The translations under genes and the position numbers were made by a program. From NCBI RefSeq assembly GCF_027244095.1, contig NC_069669.1, positions 11,000,501 to 11,064,500 on the forward strand: a stretch of DNA of 64,000 nucleotides. The letters run 5' to 3'. Shown one piece after another: positions 34,301 to 44,955 of this stretch; the first letter of the stretch is position 1, and every line of letters begins with the position of its first letter. Source of the stretch: Hemicordylus capensis (lineage: Eukaryota > Chordata > Lepidosauria > Squamata > Cordylidae). The notes beneath the pieces are model-generated. The model was not told the origin of the DNA. It made no database searches and was given only the letters and a program-made list of their open reading frames with translations.

Positions 34301-37300
34301 CTCAGTGCTATAAATCCCCATCGCTGGAGGTTATTCCTTATTGTGTTCCCTTTCTTGTCTGGTCGGTGACTGGAATAAAGATTCCATTCCGGCGCTACAG
34401 GACCTGAAGGACTGTGGCAGAGACGCAGGGCCGGGCAGCCTTTCAACAGGGTACCTACCAGTGGTCCGAGGGGTAACTGGCCAGGCTGCCGTTTAAGACC
34501 AGGGTGGCCGACCCGCCGCCGTCCAGGTTGATAGCATTGACGACGCCGTGCTGCCTCAGGAAGTCAGCCATTTCCCAGACGCTGAGGCTAAGCAGTGAAG
34601 AAACACAGAGAGAGGCGGGAAGAAGAGGTAGTCATTACTGCCAAAGGCCAAGAAGACCCCCGTCCAAGCCTTGGATGGCCAGCTCTTATCTACCCCTGGA
34701 AGGAACCTTTGAAGGTTCCAAGCCCTGGAGGAGGATTCGCCTCCTGTTACGAGAACACGACGCTGCCCAGGCTTACCCTCTGCTGCCCGTCTGCCCGTCC
34801 ACATGCACCAAGACAAGCTGGCCCCGTTTGTTGTGCCCCACAGCAGTTCTGGCAGACACCGTACTGACGAACCTCTCAAAGGTGCCTGGCAGAAGGAGAA
34901 ACGGGGTTGGTCACAAAGAGGCGAGGAAAGATTCCTTCCACTGCAAGAAGTTTTGTTTTGCAGAATTTCCCTCTGAATCACACTGAACTGAACTTTTTGG
35001 GGCAGGTGGTGGGGTGGGGTAGTAGAGAGCTTTCTGGTTTAAAGTGGGCACCCCTTTGCTCCCCTCTTCCCTCCCAGGGGTGAGAGGTACAGCAGACCTT
35101 TGAAGAAGATATAGTGAGATGTTCAGCTCGGCGGCATACTTTACCTTTGTATGATATAGATCAGGGTTTCTCAACGTTGGGTCCCCAGATGTTATTGGAC
35201 TTCAGCTCCCATAATCCCCAGCCCCAGTGGCCTTTGGTTTGGAATGATGGGAGTTGAAGTCCAATAACATCTGGGGACCCAACATTGAGAATCTCTGATA
35301 CAGATGACACTTTAATTGTGAGGCCCAAATACGGGAACCTGACACTAAATGAAACTAATTTTGTTTAAATGCTTTTTAAAAAAGAATTTAAAATTATTTT
35401 ATGATTTTTTTTTTGAAGGGCGGCATATAAATCAAAGCAATCAATCAATCAAAGTCCCGGAGAAGTACAGATAAAGAAATCTGAAACTAACTGAGACTAA
35501 ATGTAGATTTGCTTTGACTGAGACAATGTATTTGGACCACGTTTTAACTACGGAAGGAGCAAAACCCGATCCGACTAAAGCAGGCCCTAATGTAGGAATG
35601 CCTAGGCCTCGGAACAGAGTTGTGAAAACTTTGCAGTGGTGGTTGGGCGTTGATTAGCAAAACCTCTCCAAAGAATTCCAACTCTGCCACAAAAATCGAG
35701 CCAGTGTGGTGTAGTGGTTAGAGTGCTGGACTAGGACCGGGGAGACCCGAGTTCAAATCCCCATTCAGCCATGAGACTTGCTGGGTGACTCTGGGCCAGT
35801 CACTTCTCTCCAGCCTAACCTACTTCACAGGGTTGTTGTGAGGAGAAACTTAAGTATGTAGTACACTGCTCTGGGCTCCTTGGAGGAAGAGCGGGATATA
35901 AATGTAAATAACAACAACGACTGTTGCCACAGGATGCTCAGTTGGATGCAGAGAGCTGTGGAAGCACCTAACAAGCCGAGAGCTGTTAATGAAAGCACCT
36001 GTGTTAAGGTATTATCATGCATAAAGATCGGATGTCTGTTGATATGAGCACTGTGGGTTAAGGTGCAATGACCGAGTGATTTTTCATCAGGAGCTCTCCC
36101 ATAGGCTTGGGAGACTCATTACCGGTTTCTTGGATCTCCTCGCACTCCACGGCCCAGCTCTGATTCACGTACACCTCGCCATCACGCAACAGCCAGACCA
36201 CCCCGCTCACCAGCTGCACAAAGGGATTCTCTTTCGCCAACACTTCTTCTTCGGAGAGGTAGCTAGAAAAGGCAGCCGTTCAGCCATGTTAACCGCAGGG
36301 CAAATGCTTTGGAAATATCAGGCATACGGGTTCAAACCCACTCAAAGTGGGACTTAAGACCCTGATGTGCTTATAGGGGAAAAGTGAACACCTGTCCGAT
36401 AGGGCCCGGCAGCTTTCTCATGTGCTGCTCATGAAGAAGGCAGAGAGAAATTGTTTGCCCTCTCTCCGAACACTAGAACCAGGGGTGATCCCATGAAACT
36501 GATGGCCAGGAAGTTTAGGATTGACAAAAGGAAGTCCTTTTCCCACACAGCAAGTCAGTAATCTGTGGAATTCTCTGCCAAAGGATGTGGTGATGGCCAC
36601 AAGCATGAATAGCTTTGAAAGGGGGCTTAGGCAGATTCATGGAGGACAGGGCTATCAAGGGCTACTAGTCCGGTAGCCATAGGCCACCTTCAGACTCAGA
36701 AGCAGGATGCTTCCGAATACCAATTGCAGGGGAGCAACAGCAGGAGAGAGGGTGTGCCCTCGCCTCTTGCCCGTGGGCTTCTTGGAGGCATCTGGTGGGC
36801 CACTGTGGGAAACAGGAGGCTGGACGATGGGCCTGGGGCCTGATGATCAATTGCAACATAGGAAGCTGCCTTCTACCAAGTCCGACTCTTGGTCCATCTA
36901 GCTCAGTATTGACTGGCAGTGGCTGCTCCAAGGCTGCAGGCAGGAGTCTCTCGGATGCTGCCAGGGAGGGAACTTGGAACCTTCTGCATGCAAACATGCA
37001 GATGCTCTTCCCAGTGCAGCCCCATCCCCTAAGGGGAATATCTTACAGAGCTTACACATGTGGTCTCCCATTCAAATGCAACCAGGGTGGACCCTGCTTT
37101 AGCTAAGGGGACAATTCATGCTTGCTACCACAAAACCAGCTCTCCTCCGTGTTATCATACATATCAAGTCAACCAAGAAACAAGCAGATCACAAGCCAAT
37201 CAGAAGCCAGTGCCAAAACAGGCCTCCAAAATGGCGTTTGGAATACTCGAAACATTCCGACTTGGAATGGGGTTGTTCCGTTTTGAGCTCGAAACAGGCC

Positions 37301-40300
37301 CTTCATTGGAACATAGGAAGCTGCCACATACTGAGTCAGACCATTGGTCTAGCTAGCTCAGTATTGTCTTCACAGACTGGCAGCGGCTTCTCCAAGGATG
37401 CAGGCAGGAATCTCTCTCAGCTCTATCTTGGAGATGCTGCCAGGGAAGGAACTTGGAACCTAGATGCTCTTCACAGAGCGGCTTCATCCCGAGGGGAATA
37501 TCTTACAGTACTCATACTTCTAGTCTCCCATTCATATGCAACCAGGATGGACCCTGCTTAGCTAAGCAGACAAGTCATGCTTGTTACCACAAGACCAGCT
37601 CCTCCTCTCTTCTCCTCTCCTTCATTTGAAGGGTGTTTCAAGCTCGAAACGGGCCGTTTCGGAACATTATGACCTCGAAATGTTCTACACATCCCTGACA
37701 TCAGTTAGCCTAACTTGTTTGCAGAACGTCTCATGGGATACCAGAGGTTTCTGTCAGGCACAGAAGGTCCATTCTCTATGCAAATCGAAGTTTGTGGCAC
37801 AGTTTGCTAAAGAAATTATCCTTTGGCATTCAGGAACATCATGCTCCTGGCTTGAGGTGAGAAAGCCTAGCTAAGAAACAGCCGATCTCAGGGAAACGAC
37901 TAAACTCCTAAATTGCTATTGAGGGGGATTAATTAGGATACTCGGGAGAAGGTGCTTCTCCTGGCTTAATTGAAAGTAAGTGTAGTTGACACAGGATGTG
38001 TACCTTTCTTGCTCAAAGGTATTTGCAAGCCAACAGTCTCCCGGAAGCTGACCTTTGTAGTTCTGAATACCTTATCTGAATGCTGACTCACGTGTGTCAA
38101 ACTAGGACATAAACTTGTGCCAGAAAGCTGGGAGGGGGTGCAGAATTTCTCTACACTACAGCATAACCCTCTGAATCAAGCCAATTAAGCTTTTATCTGG
38201 AGTTTCTCCTACAAGGCCGACAGTCTGGGCTAGTGGTTCCCAACCAGTGGTATTCCAGAGCAGTGGTCCCTCTAACAGAAAATCCCAGACGTTGTTGACT
38301 ACGACTCCCAGCAGCCTCAGCCAAAGCCCACTGCCGCTAGGGATTCTGGGAGCTGTAGTCAACGGCATCTGGGATTCGCTCTTACAGGGAACACTGCTGC
38401 TCCAGAGGTTGCTGAACTACAACTCCCATCATCCCTGGACACAATATTTTATTTATTTATTTGATTTTTATACCGCCCTTCTGAAAAGGGCGGAGAGGAG
38501 AGCTGGTGTTGTGGTAGCAAGTACGGGCTGTCCCCTTTTGCTGAGCGGGGTCTGCTCTGGTTTGCTTTTGAATCGGAGATTACATGTAAGCACTGCCAGA
38601 TAGTTCCCCTGAAGGGATGGGGCTGCTCTGGGAAGAGCGCTGGCATGCAGAAGGTCCTAAGTTCAATGCAGAAGGACCCCTGCTAACTGGGCAAAGAGGC
38701 ACCTTTTCAAAGTGGTGTTTCTCTTTATTGAGCAGGGGGAGAGGAAGTGGCCCTATCCATCCCCAGCACAGCATCCCTCCAGTGGCTGTGGGCTACTGTG
38801 GGAAACAGAATGCTGGCCTAGAGAGGCCTTGGGCCTGATCCAGCAGGGCTGTACTTATGTTAAGTGAGAACTGGTGGACACATCCTCCATGGAAAGAGTA
38901 CAACAACAATTTACCCTGACTCTGTGCAAAAACGAATGCAACTTTTCTCGAATCGTTTGGGGGGTAGGGATTTTAAAAAGGGGGTGATAGCTCACAAAAA
39001 GCTGTGAGTGCAACAATGCTACCACTCATTTTCCATTTCCAGGGAGGTGGTACACGTTGCCAGAAATCACTGAGATTTCATCCCCCGAGATGGTACTGTT
39101 GGTCCAAATGTGTGGGCCTGGCCCACGGACTATTTAGCTGGCCCTCTCCGATATCAGAGAAACTATTGCTAGCAAGCTCTTACCCGAAGACCAGAGTGCC
39201 GTCTTTCCGGATGCCAAACTGAGCATTCTGCACCCCTCCGGAGCTCTGCACCAGCTGCCCATCGCTCACAACGTTCCCAAGACACGCGCCGGTCTTCGTG
39301 TCGAAGTAGCCCCCGTTCTGGGCCACAAGGCACTTGCCCAATCTCGCAGTCTCTTCCACGGTCACGGTGCTGCGGGAACTGCAGCCGCCCTGCCCGCCGG
39401 GCTCCAGCACGGAGAACGTCCGCAATGGGTTGCTTGCCACCGTGAAGTGGCCGTAGACCTCTCGGTGGTTCTGACCCTCTGGAGGGAAGTAAGACACAAA
39501 CGTGCGGGTGACGGCCAGCGGGAGGGCACTACTGTTGTCGCTAGGCCAGGTCTCGTGAGTTGCATTGCCGTGCAGAAGAGCGTGGCAGTCTCGGATGGAT
39601 CGGAGGCGGTGCCGAGGTCCGTGTTGGGGAGGACGATACGGCAGAAGCTGATCGTCATTTAATGAAGTCCTGAAAAGTGCCAGTAAACTAACTTAAGAAC
39701 AGCCCTGTCCCCTGCAACTGGTATTCAGAGGCATCTTGCCTTTGAGGCTGGAGGTGGCCTATAGCCACCAGACTAGTAGCCAGTGATAGACCTGTCCTCC
39801 ATGAACTTGTCTTTCCTAAAGCCATGGAGCCATCCTGTTGTGGCCATCTCACACATCATCAAGTGTTGCGGTTAGCATCAGACTAGTACAGGGGAGTCCC
39901 AGATTTGGCTTTATTTAGCAATGCAGCTAAGTTGATCCGATCTAAATTCCTATTATTTAGATTTTACATAATCTGAATTTAGTTTATCCGTCTACAACGC
40001 CTAACCAACTTCACAGGGTTGTTGTGAGGATAAAATGGGGGACGGAGAGCTTCCTATATGCCTCCCTTAATTCTGTGGAAAAGGGCGGTATATGGATGTA
40101 ATAAGAATTTCTTTGAAATATAGGTCGGATATAGATGCAATAAGAATCTTTAAAAAGCTGAACAGGACCTTCCACAACGAATATAAAACAAAGCATAGCT
40201 AATAGGTTTGTAACCTCTCTCTTCCCTCAGACCTCACCTTGCCCTGTTTTTTGGCTTATCCTCCCACTTGACAGCAACCAAGCCTTCAGCCCTGAATGAC

Positions 40301-42995
40301 ATTTGCCGGTGTTCATCCCTCCCTAACCTTGCTCTGCTTCAGTGCATCCTCTCTTTCTTTAGGCTCCTAGGAGCAGGAATTCTGCCTGCATAATTTAGAA
40401 ATGTACCTTGTACACAAATGCTGCATTAAGAATTAATACACCTAAGATGGGATGTCATAAGCAAAAGTCACGAAGTACTTGTGCCTGTACTCACTCAAGG
40501 CACAAATGACCAGGCTCAAACTATAATACTCTGGACCCATTATGCGAAGACCCAGCTCCCTTGAGAAGTGCATCATGCTGGGAAGAGTTGAAGGAAAGAG
40601 GGCGACCAGCAGCAAAGTGGATGGACTCGATGATGACAGCAATGAAGGCACCACTGAGAGACCTTCAAGGCCAAGTTGAAGACAGATCATCCTGGAGAGA
40701 ATCTATCTATGTGGTCGCTAAGAGCAGACACCGACTTGACGGCACTTAATCAGTCATTTGTGCCTGAGCATCGTATTGTGCCATGTTCCCCCAAGAAGTA
40801 GTCTACTGACAAACAGCATCATTTCAGACAACCCATTTTAAAAGAAAGCTCCTGAAGAAATCCATCAGCCAGTTAAAGCATGGATATAGGTTTAAAAGCA
40901 TTAGGAAAAAAACGTGATGTTTATGAGCACTGTAAGATATTCCCCTCAGGTGATGGGGCAGCAGAGAAGGCATGCCCCACCCCATGTCTATAATTTACAT
41001 CAGGCTAAATAGGCCCGGGGGCAGGGAGGAGAAGTCAAACAAGTAACTCAACTTAGAGACCACTACTAACTGCAAACACAAAGTTGATTCATTTGGAGAA
41101 GCAGCACTGCCCTCTCTGGCTTAGATTTAAAAACCAACAACAACCACCAGTCATTTTTGTGCAGAACTTTATCATGCACCAGTGGTCCCTCTAATTTTTT
41201 TCATCTCTGTGCAGAATGAGAGCAAGCTGGTCAAGCCTACCTATGCAGCAGAAGGAGGAGGGAAAGGGGACTGTATCACTTCCGCCTGCAGGTGGTGAGA
41301 GAACATTTTTTAAAGTCCCCCCACATTACAAGATGTTTCCCTGCAAGTGATACAGCCCTCTTTACCTAATATGTCCTAGTATATACCTACTACAGGGGTT
41401 CCCAACAGGGGCTACTTGAAGGTCCCCCGCTAACTGAGCACAGAGGCACCTTTTCAAAGTGGTGATTCTCTTTATTCAGCAAGGGGAGAGCAATCTCTCC
41501 AGTGGCTGTTGCCGGTGTCCGTCTTTTTCAGACTGTGACTGTGTAAACTGCTTTGGGAACTTGCTGAAAAGCATTATAAAAATATTTGTTGTATTCATAC
41601 TCAGAACTCTCCTGTCTCCCCACACTATCTGGCTACTCTGGTCACTGGATTAAGTTACTTATAAGCAGACTTCCTGAAAATGAAATTAGTGGGACAAGTT
41701 TATTTGCCCCGTCAATTTGTTATTGTTTATTTAACATATTTATATACTGCCCAAAACACAAGTCTCTGGGCAGTTTGCAAGAATACAACAAATACAAAGG
41801 TTAAAACATTACAATTTAAAATTTAAAACAATGTTAAAACTATTAAAAACCATCAAACTATTAAAACAATAAATCTAATTAAAAGCCTGGGTGAACAAAT
41901 GTGTCTTGACTGCCTTTTTAAAAGTTGTAAGAGATGGGGAAGCTCTTGTTTCACCAGGGAGCACGTTCCAAAGCCTCAGGGCAGCAACCGAGAAGGCCCA
42001 TCCCTGAATTGCCACCAGACGAGCGGCAACTGCAGATGAACCACTCCTGATGAGTGTGGTTCATAGCAAAGAACAGCAGTTTCAATGGGAGTGCTCATGA
42101 GTAGCTTAGTCTGCATGTAAACCAGTGACTGGAGCAGCCTAGCTCATAACTGTAACATTTAAGTAAGTCTGTGTGTTTTACACACACACTGAAAATCTCT
42201 GTAGGATACCTGAGCTAAAGGTTTGTGACAGAAAGTGTGCACTTGTTTCAAAAGGTTGGGGACCCCGGTACTAGTTACATCTAGGAGACAAGTCCCAGGC
42301 CCCTCCCTGCTGTGCTAGCTTTCTACATGCAAGGAGAACAATTAACTTTACATTAGTTCTGGAAGGGAGCATTAAAAATAAAAAATGCAGTGCCACATCT
42401 CATTCCGTTTCATGTGTAGATCCAGCCCAAGGATAGCTAGATGCGGGAGAAGGGAGGGTCCTTAGGAGGAGAGCTAGTCTTGTGGTAGCAAGCATGAATC
42501 ATCCTCTTTGCTAAGCAGAGTCCACCCTGGTTTGCATTTGAATGGGAGACTACATGTGAGCACTGCAAGGTTTTCCCCTTAGGGGATGGGGCTGTTCTGG
42601 GAAGAGCCCCTGGATGCTTGCCTGCAGAAGGTTCCCAGTTCCCTCCCTAGCATATCGAAATAGGGGTGAGAAAGACTCCTGCCTGCAACCCTGGAGAAGC
42701 CGCTGCCAGCCTGTGTTTGACAATACTGAGCTAGACAAACCAAGGGTCAGACTCAGTATATGGCAGCTTCTTAGGGGAGGGGAGACCACCAGCCAATGAC
42801 CCTCCTCCTCCTCCAAAGGGTGATGATTACAGGCTGGAAACCCCCCTCCTGACTGGGGACGGGCCCTTACCTGTCCATAGCATGGCCTTCTGCCCCCAGG
42901 ACGTAGCGGAGCAGCGCAAAGGAGACAGCAGCCCAAACCGCCGTTCGCCGCCGCCGGCCAAGTACACGTCCCAGCTCCTCCATGGAGGCCGCCAT
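28362..42995 (-). CDS. NAGPA: N-acetylglucosamine-1-phosphodiester alpha-N-acetylglucosaminidase (uncovering enzyme)
   Basis: NAGPA removes the GlcNAc cap from phosphomannose on lysosomal hydrolases in the trans-Golgi network, exposing the mannose-6-phosphate tag. Eleven exons: 42871-42995, 39184-39669, 36123-36262, 34777-34885, 34459-34587, 33294-33502, 33031-33078, 31521-31649, 30318-30449, 29243-29294 and 28362-28647. They join in phase to 1,845 nt (614 aa). Order: signal-anchor-like N-terminus, propeptide with an RSIR|D furin-type site, glycosidase domain (RTFSVLEPGG, AQNGGYFD, NPFVQLVSGVVWL, NAINLDGGGSATL), cysteine-rich EGF-like modules, one transmembrane helix, and a cytoplasmic tail with the YYPL sorting motif. 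It is longer than the 515-aa human enzyme, partly through one extra EGF exon (31521-31649). ATG chosen: first in the exon, with a hydrophobic stretch AVWAAVSFALL after it. Introns carry many SINEs. No break is seen. Confidence 0.93.
28750..29027 (-). mobile_element. 5S/tRNA chimeric SINE (copy B)
   Basis: Duplicate of 10,258-10,535, lying in NAGPA intron 10. Confidence 0.85.
29583..29925 (-). mobile_element. CR1-like LINE reverse-transcriptase fragment (copy B)
   Basis: Duplicate of 11,090-11,402 that continues beyond the duplication edge at 29,894. The extra sequence (LTRGIADLLAK upstream of PEDW on the - strand) is what a CR1-group reverse transcriptase should have, so this is the uncut form. 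Confidence 0.7.
29926..30190. repeat. Dispersed repeat fragments in NAGPA intron 9
   Basis: 'atatttatataccgc' LINE-3'-like text, then a second family (gaataaagagaaacaccgtt, then aaggtgcttctttactcag) that recurs inverted at about 38,680-38,785 and 41,425-41,515. Family not named. Confidence 0.5.
31018..31255 (+). mobile_element. tRNA-derived SINE, near full length
   Basis: The head taagtggcgcagcagggaaa with ggttcgaat-like B box (ccagttcgaatccc) is tRNA-like. The body holds aaaccacagggctctgtggg and the tail gtcaagatcaactcaacagc. It lies in NAGPA intron 8. The same family is found at 59,420-59,672 (inverted) and, truncated, at 1,115 and 19,691. Confidence 0.8.
32040..32310 (-). mobile_element. 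tRNA-Ala-like headed SINE, interrupted
   Basis: The - strand head gtagcgcagtgttcgagcat and the word tgcatgcagaaggtcccagg are tRNA-like, followed by the tail shared with the 5S/tRNA family. About 90 bp of another repeat (aactgcaatttatatgggag) splits the tail. Confidence 0.65.
33553..33872 (-). mobile_element. 5S/tRNA chimeric SINE, full length
   Basis: The tail starts aggaacacaggaagctgcc and the 5S-like head ends ...ccaccagaccagctctcctc. It lies in the NAGPA intron between exons 5 and 6. A short tail-only piece of the same family lies at 33,148-33,205. Confidence 0.85.
35160..35305. mobile_element. Foldback MITE, hAT-like
   Basis: Arms of about 50 bp (cagggtttctcaacgttggg ... reverse complement ending gagaatctctg) form a hairpin. 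The flanks atatagat and atacagat look like an 8-bp target duplication with one change. Related hairpin at 43,497-43,632. It lies in NAGPA intron 3. Confidence 0.75.
35697..35920 (+). mobile_element. Sauria-type SINE, full length
   Basis: The tRNA-like head (gtgtagtggttagagtgctg, gagttcaaatcccc) is followed by a BovB-like 3' part (gttgttgtgaggagaaact, then gcgggatataaatg) and a short a-rich end. This structure is known from squamate Sauria SINEs. Confidence 0.9.
36440..36853 (+). mobile_element. CR1-type LINE, C-terminal/3' fragment
   Basis: Translates in outline to RGDPMKLMARKFRIDKRKSF, then the VAIGHLQTQ and EYQLQGSNSRREG phrases also read at 58,395-58,870 on the other strand. 5'-truncated, as is usual for CR1. 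Confidence 0.7.
36854..37147 (-). mobile_element. 5S/tRNA chimeric SINE
   Basis: Inserted directly after the CR1 fragment. The 5S-like head reads cattcaaatgcaaccagggt then ggaccctgctttagct on +. Confidence 0.85.
37225..37697. mobile_element. Foldback element interrupted by a 5S/tRNA SINE
   Basis: Left part with tactcgaaacattccgac and right part with gacctcgaaatgttctacac are reverse complements in outline. The SINE at 37,308-37,608 splits them and is flanked by cttcattg / cttcattt, a likely target duplication. Confidence 0.65.
37308..37608 (-). mobile_element. 5S/tRNA chimeric SINE inside a foldback element
   Basis: Full family structure, tail to 5S-like head. Younger than the foldback element that it splits. 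Confidence 0.85.
38494..38668 (+). mobile_element. 5S/tRNA chimeric SINE, 5' half
   Basis: The 5S-like head (gctgagcggggtctgctctg, then tgaatcggagatta) and part of the tRNA-derived middle are present. The tail is missing and other repeats follow. It lies in NAGPA intron 1. Confidence 0.75.
39692..39870 (-). mobile_element. CR1-type LINE 3' fragment
   Basis: Same text as 58,400-58,660 (gcaactggtattcagaggca, then tagccaccagactagtagcc). Lies just upstream of NAGPA exon 2. Confidence 0.7.
39998..40110 (+). mobile_element. Sauria/BovB-type 3' tail fragment
   Basis: cttcacagggttgttgtgag followed by a diverged 'gggcggtatat..atgtaataa' end. Confidence 0.55.
40575..40755 (+). mobile_element. BovB/RTE-type LINE, ORF2 C-terminus
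   Basis: An open stretch of about 58 codons reads EELKERGRPAAKWMDSM and ends SSWRESIYVVAKSRHRLD, the pattern of the BovB/RTE C-terminal end (GRP..W.D, then VAKSR..LD). It lies in NAGPA intron 1. Only this 3' fragment is present. Confidence 0.65.
41715..42120 (+). repeat. Dispersed repeat (LINE 3'-end-like)
   Basis: Starts attgtttatttaacatattt with 'ctgcccaaaacacaagtctc', ends with gggcagcaaccgagaaggcc text. Longer relative of the copies at 3,240-3,490 and in the hAT element. Confidence 0.55.
42472..42773 (+). mobile_element. 5S/tRNA chimeric SINE, full length
   Basis: Begins gctagtcttgtggtagcaag. The 5S-like segment tttgctaagcagagtccacc and tgaatgggagacta follow, then the tRNA-derived middle and the tail ending agtatatggcagcttctta. 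Sits about 100 bp inside NAGPA intron 1, next to exon 1. Confidence 0.9.
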
Positions 42996-43011
42996 ATTGA
43001 GCTCCCTTCCT

Positions 43012-43034
43012 GTCACATGATAGGCTGTCACGTG
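43012..43034. promoter_or_regulatory. Paired E-boxes upstream of NAGPA (MiT/TFE or CLEAR-like)
   Basis: GTCACATGAT at 43,012-43,021 contains TCACATGA, the M-box form. GTCACGTG at 43,027-43,034 matches eight bases of the CLEAR palindrome GTCACGTGAC. Both lie 17-39 bases upstream of the NAGPA ATG (- strand gene), so they may be in the proximal promoter or 5' UTR. TFEB-family control is plausible for a gene serving lysosomal enzyme targeting but is not shown. Confidence 0.5.
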
Positions 43035-43072
43035 CAGTCCACTGAGGGCGAGAGAGGCAGTGTGGCTTCGCT

Positions 43073-43086
43073 GCGCCCTCTAGTGG
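43073..43086 (-). promoter_or_regulatory. CTCF-type motif upstream of NAGPA
   Basis: The - strand reads CCACTAGAGGGCGC, which fits the consensus CCASYAGRKGGCRS at all 14 positions. About 80 bp upstream of the NAGPA start codon. Confidence 0.5.
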
Positions 43087-43334
43087 GCAGAGGGTGGGAT
43101 CGCAGGACCTGTTGGTGGCCCCTTTTGTGCAGCCCACACCTAAAAGGAACATAGGAAGCTGCTATATACTGAGTCAGACCATTGGTCCATCTAGCTCAGT
43201 ATTGTCTACACCAGTGTTTCTCAAACTTTTTGGAGTCAAGGACCGCTAAATTCTTTGTGCAGAGTTTCAAGGACCGCTACATTCTTCATGCGCAGTTTCC
43301 CAGACCAGCAGTTAGTAAAGGGGTTGGTTTCAAG

Positions 43335-43392
<58 letters not shown>

Positions 43393-43393
43393 A
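43335..43393 (+). repeat. (TCTA)n microsatellite inside the hAT element
   Basis: About 14 tandem 4-bp units. Confidence 0.95.
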
Positions 43394-43496
43394 GACTTCT
43401 ATACTGCCCCAAACATGCATCTCTGGGCAGTTTAGAATGAAAATAATATAAGCATTAAAATAATTAAATTTGGAATCTTTTGCAAACATGGAATAT

Positions 43497-43632
43497 TAGG
43501 GGTTCTTAACCTTGGGTCCCTCAGTTAAACTCCCATAACCCCCAACAACAATGGCATTTGGCCATTATGGCTGGGGATTATGGGAGTAGAAGTCCACCAA
43601 CGTCTGGGTACCCAAGGTTGAGAACCCCTGAA
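43497..43632. mobile_element. Foldback MITE nested in the hAT element
   Basis: aggggttcttaaccttgggt ... acccaaggttgagaacccct: inverted arms of the same family as 35,160-35,305. Confidence 0.7.
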
Positions 43633-44300
43633 TCTAAAAGCCTGGGTGAACAAATTTGTCTCCAGTATGTCTTCAGTATGTGCGGGGTGGGGGTGGAGGT
43701 GCTTCTGATTACTCAGTGGAGAGGGTATGTTGGGCCATTAGAAAAATTCAAAAGCTACATGGGGCCAATGAAAACAACATACAAGCAAGCCCCACTGATG
43801 CAAAAGGGAAACAGCGTTCCCTCTCAAGGCGCCTTGACCACAACAGGCAGCTGGGTTTCAATCAACCAACCTTTGGCTGCAAATAATGAGCATGCAAGAA
43901 CCAGCAGCCCTTCAAGTGGCACCCACTGCCATACTTTTTCCTCCATGCCCCCGCACCGCATACAGTCTGAAGCTGTAAAGATAGGGAATAAGATAGCTGT
44001 AGGAAGATCTCAGCAGCACATGGAGGCAAGGCACAAGAAGGGTCCCATGCCTCCGTGATACTCTTCCTCTTCCGTGCCATGTGCAAAATTGAGGAAGTGA
44101 GTGCCTTGATTTCAGTTGGGGGTGGGGGGGGGTGACTCCCAGTCAGGGACCGGCACTCAAGCCTTCGGGAACCGGCAGCGGTCCAGGGACCGGTGGTTGA
44201 GAAACACTGGTCTACACAGACTGGTAGCGGCTTCTCCACGGTTGCAGGCTGGAGTTTCATATACTGAGATGCTGCCAGAGAGGGAACTTGGAACCTAGAT

Positions 44301-44532
44301 TTTATGTATTTATTTTATTTTTCTCATTTTATATCCTGCTCTTCCTTCAAGGAGCCCAGAGCAGTGTACTACATACTTAGGTTTCTCCTCACAACAACCC
44401 TGTGAAGTAGGTTAGGCTGAGAGAGAAGTGACTGGCCCAGAGTCACCCAGCTAGTTTCATGGCGGAATGGGGATTTGAACCCGGGTCTCCCCAGTCCTAG
44501 TCCAGCACGCTAACCACTACACCATGCTGGCT
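44301..44532 (-). mobile_element. Sauria-type SINE nested in a 5S/tRNA SINE
   Basis: Reverse complement of the full structure: BovB-like tail (atatcctgctcttccttcaa), then the tRNA-like head (gatttgaacccgggtctccc, ctaaccactacaccatgctg). Confidence 0.9.
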
Positions 44533-44955
44533 TTGTGGTGGAAGATGCTCTTCCCAGAGTGGCTCCACCCCCTCAGGGGAATCTCTTCCAGTGCTCACAC
44601 TTCTAGTCTCCCATTCATATGCAACCAGGGCAGACCCTGCTTAGCAAAGGGAACAAGTCGTACTGGCTACCACAAGACCAGCTCTCCTATCAGAACAAAT
44701 ATGATTGGTTTTGCCTTTATTTTTCAAATGTATACCCTCCTTTTCATTGTCCAACACTGCCAGGGTGGTGTACAGCCAGCCATTAAGTCTGGAAACAAGC
44801 AATAGAATTAGGCAAGTCACAAAACGGTCGGGGTGACAGTTGCAATAACAGAAGTAAATATTATGGCAGGGGGCAGAGAATGCATTTGGGGGGTTGTGGG
44901 AACGAAATACTACCAACACCTCTGCCATCCGTCACTTTGCGACAGTCAGGGCATT

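Larger units (their letters stand above)
43212..44209. mobile_element. Non-autonomous hAT-type DNA transposon (998 bp)
   Basis: Terminal inverted repeats CAGTGTTTCTCAA / TTGAGAAACACTG. An exact 8-bp target duplication GTCTACAC lies at 43,204-43,211 and 44,210-44,217, inside a SINE. The interior holds a (CTAT)n run, a LINE-3'-like piece, a second hairpin MITE and a stretch of unknown sequence. No transposase frame is seen, so it would need a partner enzyme. Confidence 0.9.
43147..44692 (-). mobile_element. 5S/tRNA chimeric SINE split by a hAT and a Sauria SINE
   Basis: Pieces 43,147-43,211, 44,218-44,300 and about 44,540-44,692 line up as one SINE once the two insertions (43,212-44,209 plus target duplication, and 44,301-44,532) are set aside. 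It is therefore older than both. Confidence 0.85.

Noticed and set aside
38497-38600. 5S rRNA gene
   Set aside because: Only the internal-promoter half of 5S is recognisable, diverged and fused to a SINE body; the same holds for all other 5S-like matches here.
42550-43152. 200-codon - frame over NAGPA exon 1
   Set aside because: A different frame from the one that continues into exon 2; it extends into a SINE.
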